NCBI RefSeq assembly: GCF_042431545.1 | Contig: NZ_JBHLYX010000002.1 | Origin: Pseudoalteromonas xiamenensis | GTDB taxonomy: Bacteria; Pseudomonadota; Gammaproteobacteria; Enterobacterales; Alteromonadaceae | Length of the DNA stretch: 64,000 nt | Strand: one strand, 5' to 3' | Shown here: positions 19,080-27,095 of the stretch, one piece after another | Layout of the letters: each line of letters opens with the position of its first letter | Position numbering within the stretch: position 1 is the stretch's first letter | Notes under the pieces: generated by a model | What the model saw: only the letters and a program-made list of their open reading frames with translations | Told to the model about the DNA's origin: nothing | Databases searched by the model: none | Made by a program: the position numbers and the translations under genes

Positions 19080-20190
19080 ACTAGGGCTCATAGTTAACCC
19101 AGTGGCTGGATTAGGCGGTAGTGTGGCCCTTAAAGGCAGTGATGGTGCGGATACAGCCGCAAAGGCACTATCACTTGGTGCTGAGCCACTTTCAAATAAA
19201 CGCACAGCAATGGCATTGACACAATTATTGCCTTACCAATCGCAAATAACTATTTATACCGCATCGGGTGAAATGGGTGAACGCATAGCCAAAGAATTGG
19301 GGTTTAAGACCGAGGTAATTTACCAAGCGCCTGCTACGACGACACCGGAGGACACAGAAGCTGCGGCTCAGGTACTTAAATCACAATCTGTTGATTTAAT
19401 TCTATTTGCCGGTGGCGATGGTACTGCACGAAATATTTGCGCTGTGGTAGAAGATTCAATAGCCGTGTTAGGTGTTCCCGCTGGTTGTAAAATTCATTCG
19501 GGCGTATACGCAATCACGCCGAAGGCCGCAGGACGAGTCGTTGAAATGTTGATCAAGGGTGAGCTTGTCACGCTATCCGAAGCCGATGTGATGGATATTG
19601 ATGAAGCCGCTTTTCGAGAAGGTACGGTGCGCGCAAAACGTTATGGGGAAATGCAAGTTCCCTGTGAACTGCGCTACGTTCAAAGTGTAAAAAATGGTGG
19701 AAAGGAAAGTGATGAGCTGGTGTTGTCCGACATCGCTGCTTGGGTTATTTCTCAAATGGAATCGGACGAACAATACATCATGGGCTCAGGCTCTACGGTT
19801 GCTGCCATTATGGAAGAGCTTGGCTTAGACAATACCTTGCTAGGTGTCGATTTGATTCAGGATCAACAGCTTATAGGTCAAGACATGACAGCCCAACAGC
19901 TACTGTCGGCGATTGAGCATACACCGACCAAGTTGGTCATTACGCTGATTGGCGGGCAAGGTCACATTTTTGGACGAGGCAATCAGCAATTAAGTCCAAC
20001 GCTGATTCGCAGCATTGGTAAGGAAAACATCATTTTAGTTGCGACTAAAACAAAATTGAAAGCACTAAATGGCCGCCCACTGATAGCTGATACAGGGGAT
20101 GCAGAACTAGATGAACAGCTAAGTGGTTACTTAAAAGTGATCACAGGCTATAACGATTACGTCATGTATGCCGTTGGGCATCAAGATTAA
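19069..20190 (+). CDS. ATP-NAD kinase family protein (COG3199 type)
   Basis: The start is ATG 19069 (MQFKLGLIVNPVAGLGGSVALKGSDG) with AGAGGA at 19055-19060; an upstream frame to 19039 lies inside epmC. The protein has 373 residues. The N-terminal part has the glycine-rich NPVAGLGG loop and the GGDGTARN motif (about residues 117-124) typical of NAD kinase/diacylglycerol kinase folds. The C-terminal part has MGSGSTVAAIMEELG and LVITLIGGQGHIFGRGNQQLSP. The family is annotated as ATP-NAD kinase-like (AcoX/COG3199); its true substrate is unsettled. It is translationally coupled to epmC. Confidence 0.85.
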   Translation: MQFKLGLIVNPVAGLGGSVALKGSDGADTAAKALSLGAEPLSNKRTAMALTQLLPYQSQITIYTASGEMGERIAKELGFKTEVIYQAPATTTPEDTEAAAQVLKSQSVDLILFAGGDGTARNICAVVEDSIAVLGVPAGCKIHSGVYAITPKAAGRVVEMLIKGELVTLSEADVMDIDEAAFREGTVRAKRYGEMQVPCELRYVQSVKNGGKESDELVLSDIAAWVISQMESDEQYIMGSGSTVAAIMEELGLDNTLLGVDLIQDQQLIGQDMTAQQLLSAIEHTPTKLVITLIGGQGHIFGRGNQQLSPTLIRSIGKENIILVATKTKLKALNGRPLIADTGDAELDEQLSGYLKVITGYNDYVMYAVGHQD

Positions 20191-20202
20191 ATTGGAGTAC
20201 AA

Positions 20203-20475
20203 ATGAATACCTACATTGATGCCGCACAACAATTTTTTGACAACTTAGTCGAAACGGCGACAGATGACCAACTCTTTGCTGGTGGTTACTTACGCGGTCA
20301 TTTCGATTTGGCCGTTGGCTACGCTCAGGTAGAAGGCGTTACGTTGAGTTCTGAAGAGCTAAACAATACGATTGAAGCGAGTTTAGTCAAAGCGTATCAC
20401 GCAGGTGAGCTCAACGATGAAGACAAAGCACATGTTGTAGAGATTTGGGAGAAAATCAAAAAGTTAGCCCAATAA
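20203..20475 (+). CDS. yfcL: YfcL family protein
   Basis: A 90-residue acidic, soluble protein. Recognisable YfcL features are the N-terminal helix AAQQFFDNLVETATDDQLFAGGYLRGHFDLAVG and the C-terminal region ELNDEDKAHVVEIWEKIKKL. It starts 12 bases after the previous stop, with GGAG at 20192-20195, and is the last gene of the epmC unit. The biochemical role of YfcL is unknown. Confidence 0.85.
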   Translation: MNTYIDAAQQFFDNLVETATDDQLFAGGYLRGHFDLAVGYAQVEGVTLSSEELNNTIEASLVKAYHAGELNDEDKAHVVEIWEKIKKLAQ

Positions 20476-20539
20476 ATTGAGGTTAGGACTTCCTGCCGTT
20501 CAGAGCTTTACAGCAGTAATTGATTGAATTTAGGTCCAA

Positions 20540-20569
20540 AGTCAGCTAATTTTGAGGCTGGCTTTTTTG
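20540..20569 (+). terminator. Terminator of epmC-yfcL
   Basis: AGTCAGC (20540-20546) pairs with GCTGGCT (20557-20563, one G-T pair), followed by TTTTTGT. Confidence 0.75.
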
Positions 20570-20665
20570 TGCCTCCAAATTAATATGTGCTTACAGGGTC
20601 AGTTTGACGAGCTTTTAATTCTCGCTCGATTTGACCAGTAGGCCCAAACACTAAAGGATATAGTG

Positions 20666-21745
20666 ATGAAGACACTTCCTACTTTAAAGGTGCTGCTTTG
20701 TAGTGCTGTTTTATTCAGTGCTCAAACATTCGCATCAGATGTAACGCAGCAAGAGTTCAATACAGCCTATATGGCTTATCAAGAAGCAATGAAAACGGAT
20801 GATTCGAAGCTGAAGTTTGAAACAGCAAAGCGAGCTTATGAACTTGGCCGCGCGATTTATGGTGATTTGGACAAAGATACAATTGCGCTCGCGATTAACT
20901 ATGCTGACGAAATCGCTTACGATGATAGAGCTGACAAAGCGGATTTGCTCAAAAAAGTGCTGAACGATATTGACGCACTAGAAGGTGAAGATTCAGAACG
21001 TAAAATACCAGTGCTAATAAGCCTTGCCAAAATACAACTTTCCAAATCGAAAAAAAGCGCAAAGGTATTGCTGCGTCAAGCAATTGATATCTCTAAAAAG
21101 TCAACGAGACTCGGGCTTGCTGCGCAAACGTACTTAGATGCGTCAGAAGTGTTAGTTGGGATACCCAGCGAACTTCGTACTGTGTCGATGTATGTGGATA
21201 ATGCAGAGGAAATAGCGAATAAGACATTAGATAAAAATGCTTGGCTGAATTTCTACATCGCATACCGTAAAGCGGATATCCTTATTGCGTTCAATCAACG
21301 TGAAGAAGCAATCACTGTGTTGGAGAGTAAGCTTGAGCGCTTGGACTCGTCAATGTCATTTGATAGTCCACTTGAAATGCAAATGCGCATTCGATTGGTT
21401 CAATTGTATGAAGAAACGGACCAATCGGACAAAGCCACAAAACAATGTATCGCACTTGGTACACTCACACCTTGGAAAGATGATTTAGAGCAAGTACCAC
21501 TTTATCGAGTTTTGCCAGATATTAAAGACATTAAGAGTACTAGAAAGACCTCTATTGTTGCATCGTTTGACGTAACTCCCGAAGGCAACGTAGAAAACAT
21601 TGAAATTGGCGATGTGAACGGTAATAAAGTCTTTGTAAAGCCATTGATAGCTGCACTGAAAAAATGGCGATATGCGCCAAAATTTGAAGATGGAAAACCA
21701 GTAACGGCTTCATCGAAGATCAGGATGGACTTCGAAGTTCAATAG
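20666..21745 (+). CDS. Secreted TonB-C-domain protein with helical repeats
   Basis: The start is placed at ATG 20666 rather than the GTG directly before it. The protein has about 359 residues. A cleavable signal peptide (MKTLPTLKVLLCSAVLFSAQTFASD) is followed by ~230 residues of predicted helices resembling TPR-like repeats (RAYELGRAIYGDLDKDTIALAINYADEI; AKIQLSKSKKSAKVLLRQAID). It ends in an ~80-residue TonB C-terminal domain (SIVASFDVTPEGNVENIEIGDVNG..LKKWRYAPKFEDGKPV). There is no N-terminal membrane anchor or proline-rich linker, so it is a periplasmic protein using a TonB fold rather than a classical energy transducer. The function is unknown; it stands alone between two terminators. Confidence 0.78.
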   Translation: MKTLPTLKVLLCSAVLFSAQTFASDVTQQEFNTAYMAYQEAMKTDDSKLKFETAKRAYELGRAIYGDLDKDTIALAINYADEIAYDDRADKADLLKKVLNDIDALEGEDSERKIPVLISLAKIQLSKSKKSAKVLLRQAIDISKKSTRLGLAAQTYLDASEVLVGIPSELRTVSMYVDNAEEIANKTLDKNAWLNFYIAYRKADILIAFNQREEAITVLESKLERLDSSMSFDSPLEMQMRIRLVQLYEETDQSDKATKQCIALGTLTPWKDDLEQVPLYRVLPDIKDIKSTRKTSIVASFDVTPEGNVENIEIGDVNGNKVFVKPLIAALKKWRYAPKFEDGKPVTASSKIRMDFEVQ

Positions 21746-21761
21746 AAAAAACGGACATAAG

Positions 21762-21787
21762 AAAAAAGGGGCGGATGCCCCTTTTTG
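21762..21787. terminator. Bidirectional terminator
   Basis: AAAAAAGGGGC and GCCCCTTTTT around GGAT lie between the convergent TonB-C gene and the Nramp-like gene, with A/T tracts on both sides. Confidence 0.88.
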
Positions 21788-21808
21788 TCTTTCTGAGAGT
21801 ACGTTTAT

Positions 21809-23026
21809 TTACAGCACAAATTTCCAATATAAGAACAAGAACGTAAATCCAAAGAGATATAAAAGCCCTGCGTATGTCAGCAGTTTGAGCAGGCCTTTTG
21901 GCTTTGCATCAATGGCATGCATTAGCTTCAAGTTAAAAAGCGCGAAGAGCGGTGTAGTAACAAAAGCTAACGTCATCGCAAACGTCAGCATATCTTTTAA
22001 GTTTGCTTTAAAGAACACGACGACGCTTAATCCAAAAATCGCCTGTACAAGAACGAAGATATTCAAGCTGTATTTAGGCAGCGACCCCTTTAAAAGAGTG
22101 GCGCTCTCATTTAATGTTCTGGCATAGCCGTCGAGCACAGTCAGTGTGGTGCCAAACATACATAAGAATGCGATACCTGCGACCAAGTTACGAGACCATT
22201 CGCCAATGGTTGTGGTGTACATCTCTATTAACTGCTTACTAAACGCAACACCTGCCAATTCAATTTTACTCGTACTCCCGTACTGGATGAGCACGCCTAG
22301 CGCACAAAAAACAACGGCGAGTACAGCCGTAAGCATATAGCCAGTATTGAAATCCAATAACCCTTGTTTGAGTGTGAACGCCTCTGTACGTGTTTTAGCT
22401 TTTAGCCATAATGAGTTAATCGCGGATATTTCGATAGGGGCTGGCATCCAACCCATAAGCACGACCAAAAATCCCAGCATTGCAAGTTGATACGGGTTTG
22501 GAACAGAAGCAGGCTCAGGATGCGCAGCACCATTTGAAAGCGCCACAATGAACGCAGCAAGCGTTGCTAGAGTGAGTGAAACCATGATGATCTTGCTTGC
22601 GCTATCTAGGACTTTGTAATGGCCCAGCATTAAGATCAATAGGCAAATAGCCAACAGCCCATAACACAAAGTCATTACTTCTATCTGCCATGGTAGTGCG
22701 TAGAACAGTAAACTTGCGGTCAGGAGTAAAACACCCGCGGTGTTGACTATCGCCGCGACAATATTGAGCGCGATGAAGCCAAAGAAAATGGGTTTACCTA
22801 ATTGTTTATAACCGCTGACCAAACTCTCTTTACTGCGTAAGGTGTATTCCACACCGAAACGGAAAAATGGATATTTTAAAAGGTTTACCGCGAGGATCAG
22901 CCAGACAAGTTGCCAACCAAATAAAGCGCCAGCTTGCGTAGCCGCGACAAGATGTGAGCCGCCAACGGCAGCCGTAGCCATTAAAATACCCGGCCCAAAA
23001 CCTTTAAGCTTTTCTGCGAAAGTCAT
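21809..23026 (-). CDS. Nramp-family transporter without the DPGN motif
   Basis: A 405-residue protein with about 11 hydrophobic segments and the overall Nramp pattern: GFGPGILMATAAV at the start, TQAGALFGWQLVWLILAVNLLKYPFFRFGVEY in helix 2. In canonical Mn/Fe Nramp proteins helix 1 has DPGN and helix 6 has MPH. Here the matching places read VGGSH (about residues 21-25) and WMPAPIE. The usual aspartate and asparagine metal ligands are therefore missing. Family membership is inferred from the fold pattern. The substrate should not be assumed to be manganese; relatives without these residues have been linked to other ions. It is a single gene with no visible MntR or Fur box. Confidence 0.82.
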   Translation of the reverse strand: MTFAEKLKGFGPGILMATAAVGGSHLVAATQAGALFGWQLVWLILAVNLLKYPFFRFGVEYTLRSKESLVSGYKQLGKPIFFGFIALNIVAAIVNTAGVLLLTASLLFYALPWQIEVMTLCYGLLAICLLILMLGHYKVLDSASKIIMVSLTLATLAAFIVALSNGAAHPEPASVPNPYQLAMLGFLVVLMGWMPAPIEISAINSLWLKAKTRTEAFTLKQGLLDFNTGYMLTAVLAVVFCALGVLIQYGSTSKIELAGVAFSKQLIEMYTTTIGEWSRNLVAGIAFLCMFGTTLTVLDGYARTLNESATLLKGSLPKYSLNIFVLVQAIFGLSVVVFFKANLKDMLTFAMTLAFVTTPLFALFNLKLMHAIDAKPKGLLKLLTYAGLLYLFGFTFLFLYWKFVL

Positions 23027-23131
23027 TCATGTTGCTCGTTATCGTTATTTTGCGAGCCATGTTAGCGTTAAACTGTGGAAATAAAAAGAAGGAGTGAAGG
23101 AGAGTGGGCATGCGAACATGCCCGACAAAAA

Positions 23132-24514
23132 TTAAGCCATGAGTAAAAAGCCAACGAACGCAATGGCTGCCGCAAGTAATGCATACGGTAGTTGCGTAAT
23201 GGCGTGACTCACTAGGTTACAGCCAGAGCCTTGAGCAGCCAGTACGGTTGAATCAGAGTAGAAACAAGCCTGACTACCGAATGACGATGCGGATAACAAA
23301 GCGCCAATGACCAGAGGAATGTTTGCATCTACTGCAACGGCAAGCGGCATGACAATAGGAATTGTAACTGCAAAAATGCCCCAGCTGGAGCCTGTCGCGA
23401 ACGCAAGGATTGCCATCGATAAGAACACCATTGCAGGTAAAAGCTCAGCCGTCATGTACGCACTCAATGAGTTAATGACAAATTGCGGTAGCATCAATTG
23501 GTCACACACATCTTTAAAGATGAAGGCAGCGATAACCGTACCAATAGCAGGCAACATACTCTTAAAGCCATCAATCATTTGTTCGAGCATATCGGCAAGC
23601 GGCATCAATTTCTGTGCTAGGTAAAACGGAACAGTAACCGCAAGCGTGGCAAGTAGTCCTTTCCAAACATCAATGTCAAAGTAAACGGTAAACGCAACCA
23701 ATAAACCAATTGGAACAAGGAAGTTGTACAGCTTACCGTGCTCATCAGCCTGTTCGAATTCTTGTTCTATCGCTCTTGCTGCGTAGTCATCAGGTGTATG
23801 AACGGCATCCAAATCAACCTGTTCTAGTGCAGGTTGACCCTCGCGAGCGGCAAGCTCTGCTTTTTTCATCGGGCCAAATAATGGCACGACACCGATGATC
23901 ACCAGTGGAACCATGATCACCGCGACCCACGCATAAAGCATGTAGGGAATGGCTTGCATGTAAACGCTAATGCCTTGACCTTCAGGCGCTACACCATTAT
24001 CAACAAGTAGGCCACCGAAAAACACTGCCCAGGTTGAAAGAGGAACAAGCACACACACGGGCGCTGCGGTTGAATCAACTACATACGCGAGCATTTCACG
24101 AGAAATCTTGAACTTATCCGTAACGCGGCGCATTGTTTCGCCGACTGTTAGCGCATTGAGGTAATCGTCAATAAAAATAACGATACCTAAGAAATAGGTC
24201 ATGAGGAGTGACGATTTTGGTCCTTTCGCCAATCTGATGGCATTTCGGCCGAACGCAAGCGCCCCACCGGTACGGACAAGCAGGGCGATTAATGCACCGA
24301 AACTTCCGCAGACTAAAATTAGCCAGCCGATCGTTTCATCCGCCATGACTTTTAACGAAGATGTGGCGAAATTATCCAAAATCGCACTGAAATCCAGTAA
24401 CGCAAAACCCACGATTGCGCCCAGAACAAGGGCTAGGATAGGTCGGCGTAACCAAACCGCAAGCGTCAATACAACGATAGGCGGTATTACACTAATCACA
24501 CTAGGCTCAGTCAT
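23132..24514 (-). CDS. NhaC-type Na+/H+ antiporter family protein
   Basis: The protein has 460 residues and 11-12 hydrophobic segments. Typical family stretches are TYFLGIVIFIDDYLNALTVGETMRRVTDKFKISREMLAYVVDSTAAPVCVLVPLSTWAVFFGG (about residues 106-168) and MAILAFATGSSWGIFAVTIPIVMPLA with GALLSASSFGSQACFYSDSTVLAAQGSGC near the end. The FIDDYLN and CFYSDST motifs are conserved in this branch. It would exchange sodium for protons across the inner membrane, as fits a marine organism. Substrate within the NhaC/MleN/YuiF superfamily is uncertain; malate-lactate or amino acid exchange is possible. It starts at 24514 with GGGA upstream on its strand. Confidence 0.85.
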   Translation of the reverse strand: MTEPSVISVIPPIVVLTLAVWLRRPILALVLGAIVGFALLDFSAILDNFATSSLKVMADETIGWLILVCGSFGALIALLVRTGGALAFGRNAIRLAKGPKSSLLMTYFLGIVIFIDDYLNALTVGETMRRVTDKFKISREMLAYVVDSTAAPVCVLVPLSTWAVFFGGLLVDNGVAPEGQGISVYMQAIPYMLYAWVAVIMVPLVIIGVVPLFGPMKKAELAAREGQPALEQVDLDAVHTPDDYAARAIEQEFEQADEHGKLYNFLVPIGLLVAFTVYFDIDVWKGLLATLAVTVPFYLAQKLMPLADMLEQMIDGFKSMLPAIGTVIAAFIFKDVCDQLMLPQFVINSLSAYMTAELLPAMVFLSMAILAFATGSSWGIFAVTIPIVMPLAVAVDANIPLVIGALLSASSFGSQACFYSDSTVLAAQGSGCNLVSHAITQLPYALLAAAIAFVGFLLMA

Positions 24515-24829
24515 TCAAATTGTCCCAATATTTGATAGTTTGAATAAGAAGGCTAAATTCGCAAACGTTCATCAACGTGCTTGTATCTGCTTAATATTGG
24601 GTTGACCAGAAACCAGTATGACCCTTCTTAAAACATCGGGGCGAAAATAAACAGTAAATCGAATCCCGTCAATTTCTTTTTTGTATTAAACAGGTGAATT
24701 GTCGAATAAATAGACTGTAATGCATTTGTTGATGTTATGTAAGGTATTTTGACGTATCACTCACACTTTAATTGCGGTTATCTGGATGGTCTCAGGGTGA
24801 TTAAATACCAAACGCGAACAGACGACAGA
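24515..24829. other. Intergenic region before the NhaC-type gene
   Basis: This AT-rich stretch must hold the promoter of the minus-strand antiporter and the 3' end of the solute-binding gene transcript. I see no convincing hairpin terminator, coding frame or named operator in it. Confidence 0.5.
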
Positions 24830-25567
24830 CTAGTGTTCGTTCAGGTATTTTGCATGAATTTGCTCTTTCACTGGTGCTGGGATGGCAATTAGAAGCCGAT
24901 GTAACAGAGCGGCTTGTTCTTTACGGTCCTCTCGAAAACCAATAAATTGAGGCTCGTTGTGAAACGCTTCTGGTAAAATGGTCACAGGCAGTCGATATTG
25001 GCGGATCATTTTTGAGGCCCACTGTCTATCCACAATAATCGCGTCAATACGTTCGTTTTCTAGAACATCGAAAAACGCCATTGCCTCTTCGTCGCTTTGC
25101 TCGTAGAAAGAACGCTCTATTATCACGGCATTCATTTCTTTCAGTCGTTTGTAGACCTCATCAGGATAAGGGTACTCCATGGCGAGCATGATACGCGGTG
25201 CTAATGTGTTTAATTGCGACATCTGGGTAAACCGGCCTTGTTTGACGGCCAAAGATAGTGACCAGTCGGTAAACGACTTATCAAGCAGCGTTAAATTATC
25301 TGTACGGTCGACATGCAGGGTAAAATCATGAGTACCATGCCGAACGGAGTCTAAACAACGCTGGTAGGGGAGTTCTTGAAATTCGACGGCAATACCGTTT
25401 GGTTGTGTAGCAAGTTGAATGAGCTCAACTTCAATACCCTTGGGTATGTTTTCTTTATTTACAAAACTATACGGCCACCAACGCTCAAAACAAATTTTAA
25501 ATTTGGGCGTATTGGCTAAACTTGAAAACGAAATTAGCAGAGCAATGCCAAATAAGGCTAATTTCAT
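24830..25567 (-). CDS. Periplasmic solute-binding protein (SBP_bac_3 type)
   Basis: The start is ATG 25567 with GGAG nine bases upstream on its strand; a longer frame to 25600 lacks this. The protein has 245 residues. The signal peptide is MKLALFGIALLISFSSLA, followed by KFKICFERWWPYSFVNKENIPKGIEVELIQLATQ, the start of a family 3 extracellular solute-binding domain, and ERIDAIIVDRQWASKMIRQY later. No ABC permease or ATPase is adjacent. Such orphan proteins in Alteromonadales may serve signalling rather than import. It lies 66 bases after the REC-GGDEF gene on the same strand, so the two may be co-transcribed. Confidence 0.82.
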   Translation of the reverse strand: MKLALFGIALLISFSSLANTPKFKICFERWWPYSFVNKENIPKGIEVELIQLATQPNGIAVEFQELPYQRCLDSVRHGTHDFTLHVDRTDNLTLLDKSFTDWSLSLAVKQGRFTQMSQLNTLAPRIMLAMEYPYPDEVYKRLKEMNAVIIERSFYEQSDEEAMAFFDVLENERIDAIIVDRQWASKMIRQYRLPVTILPEAFHNEPQFIGFREDRKEQAALLHRLLIAIPAPVKEQIHAKYLNEH

Positions 25568-25633
25568 GGTAACTCCAATTGTGCGTACACCACTAAGCAT
25601 ACGCCACTTACTCGGTGATGCAATAAATTCGCC

Positions 25634-26566
25634 TCAAATGGATTTTTCGTGTTCAGGTGAAAATTCAATAACTCGATTTCGGCCGTTCTTTTTGGCTTCA
25701 TAAAGCGCGGTGTCAGCCTGTTTAATGAGTTCAGCCGGATCGGATGCTGTATGAGTCGAGGAAACGCCTGCACTGGCCGTCACCACATCGAAAGGGGATT
25801 CGGCATGCTCGATTCCGAGCTGATGAAGACCATTAATGATATTCTGCGCTATTTCAAATGCGGCTTCTTTTGGCGTGTTTGGCAACAACACGGCAAACTC
25901 TTCACCACCGTAACGAAATGCGCCATCCAAGGGTCTGCGAGTGCAGTGCTTCAGCACTTTTGCGACCGACTTCAGCACATCGTCTCCTTTTAAGTGGCCG
26001 TAATGGTCGTTATATTTTTTAAAGTTATCCACATCAAGGATAATCATTGATAGCGTTGTATTTGCCCGCTGACCTTGACGATAATGTCTGTCCATTTCTT
26101 GCGAAAAATAGCGACGATTAAAGACGCCAGTCAAACCATCGACATAGGAATACTCGCGCAGCAAATCCGCTTGTTTCTTGTATTTTAGATGAGTCTTTAC
26201 GCGGTTCACTAAGGTACGCGCGACAATGGGTTTACCGATGAAATCAACGGCGCCAGCATCCCAACACTCTTCTTGTTGGCTTTCTCCAACATTTGAGGTA
26301 ACAAAAATCACCGGAATGTTTGCGGTAGAAGGTTTACTTTGTAACAACTTACATGCTTCAAGGCCGGTAATACCAGTGAGGATCCAATCCATCAAAATTA
26401 AATCGGGTGCGGATTGTAGACAGTATTCGATTGCTTCTTCGCCTGACTCAACCACCGCAACATCACACAAGTCAGCGATGCAAACTTGAATTATTTTCTG
26501 GTTGATGACTGAGTCTTCAACTAAAAGCACTTTACAGTCAGATAAATCATCTACATCGTTAAACAC
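25634..26566 (-). CDS. Response regulator with GGDEF output (diguanylate cyclase)
   Basis: The protein has 310 residues. The N-terminal receiver domain (12-130) has the acidic pair VEDS, phospho-acceptor Asp60 (LILMDW), Thr90 (FVTS) and Lys112 (GKPI). The C-terminal GGDEF domain has DGLTGVFNRRYF, LDVDNFKKYNDHYGHLKGDDVL and active-site GGEEF (220-224), with an RPLD inhibition site (211-214). Phosphorylation should stimulate c-di-GMP synthesis. No histidine kinase is next to it. It is transcribed divergently from the TonB-dependent receptor and is upstream of the solute-binding gene. Confidence 0.92.
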   Translation of the reverse strand: MFNDVDDLSDCKVLLVEDSVINQKIIQVCIADLCDVAVVESGEEAIEYCLQSAPDLILMDWILTGITGLEACKLLQSKPSTANIPVIFVTSNVGESQQEECWDAGAVDFIGKPIVARTLVNRVKTHLKYKKQADLLREYSYVDGLTGVFNRRYFSQEMDRHYRQGQRANTTLSMIILDVDNFKKYNDHYGHLKGDDVLKSVAKVLKHCTRRPLDGAFRYGGEEFAVLLPNTPKEAAFEIAQNIINGLHQLGIEHAESPFDVVTASAGVSSTHTASDPAELIKQADTALYEAKKNGRNRVIEFSPEHEKSI

Positions 26567-27034
26567 AAAAACCCTTTTTAGCTACAGCACGACAATCGCC
26601 TTTATCAATTCATTCAATATAGCGTTGTATTCGTTGTTTTTTAATCTTTTAATTAAAATTTAACACGACTTTCTTTGATAACTCAGGCGAAAGTATCGAA
26701 TTAGCGATTGTATAGTGACTATCGCCAGCAAACGATTTTGTATGGCATACAACAGTCAGTATATTTACCTTTAAACTTAGCAGTGCATTTGATGACTTCC
26801 TTCGATACTGAGGTTTTACTCAATAAAATTACGCAGCACATCGAATATTCATCCGAAACACGAAACCAACGCATATGAATGAATAAGATAAAGCGGGCAT
26901 TCACTTCATCCGTAGGTTTAGGTCTGCAAAACGTCGAGTTCAGCAAATACGTTGCGTAAATCAATAGAAATTTGACTAACTGTAAAAATATTTTAAATAG
27001 ATAAAAAAGGAACAAATTTATTTGTACCTAGCAT

Positions 27035-27053
27035 TGTAATGAGAATAATTTGT
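27035..27053 (+). promoter_or_regulatory. Fur box 1 before the receptor
   Basis: The 19 bases contain TAATGAGAATAATT, matching the classical Fur box GATAATGATAATCATTATC at 12 of 19 positions. They lie 42 bases before the start codon, in the likely promoter. Confidence 0.65.
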
Positions 27054-27076
27054 ATTTAATATGCGCGCTCCTCGCA

Positions 27077-27095
27077 ATTAATAAGAATCATTCTC
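27077..27095 (+). promoter_or_regulatory. Fur box 2 abutting the start codon
   Basis: ATTAATAAGAATCATTCTC matches the Fur box at 14 of 19 positions, with the AATCATT core intact. It ends at the base before the receptor's ATG, so bound Fur-iron would cover the translation start region of the template as well as block transcription. Confidence 0.72.

Larger units (their letters stand above)
26567..27095. other. Divergent intergenic region with Fur control of the receptor
   Basis: A 529-base AT-rich gap between the REC-GGDEF gene and the receptor. The last 60 bases carry two Fur-type boxes. In the middle a minus-strand frame (26719-27015) is open, but it has poor composition and no good ribosome site, so I did not call it a gene. 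Confidence 0.55.
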
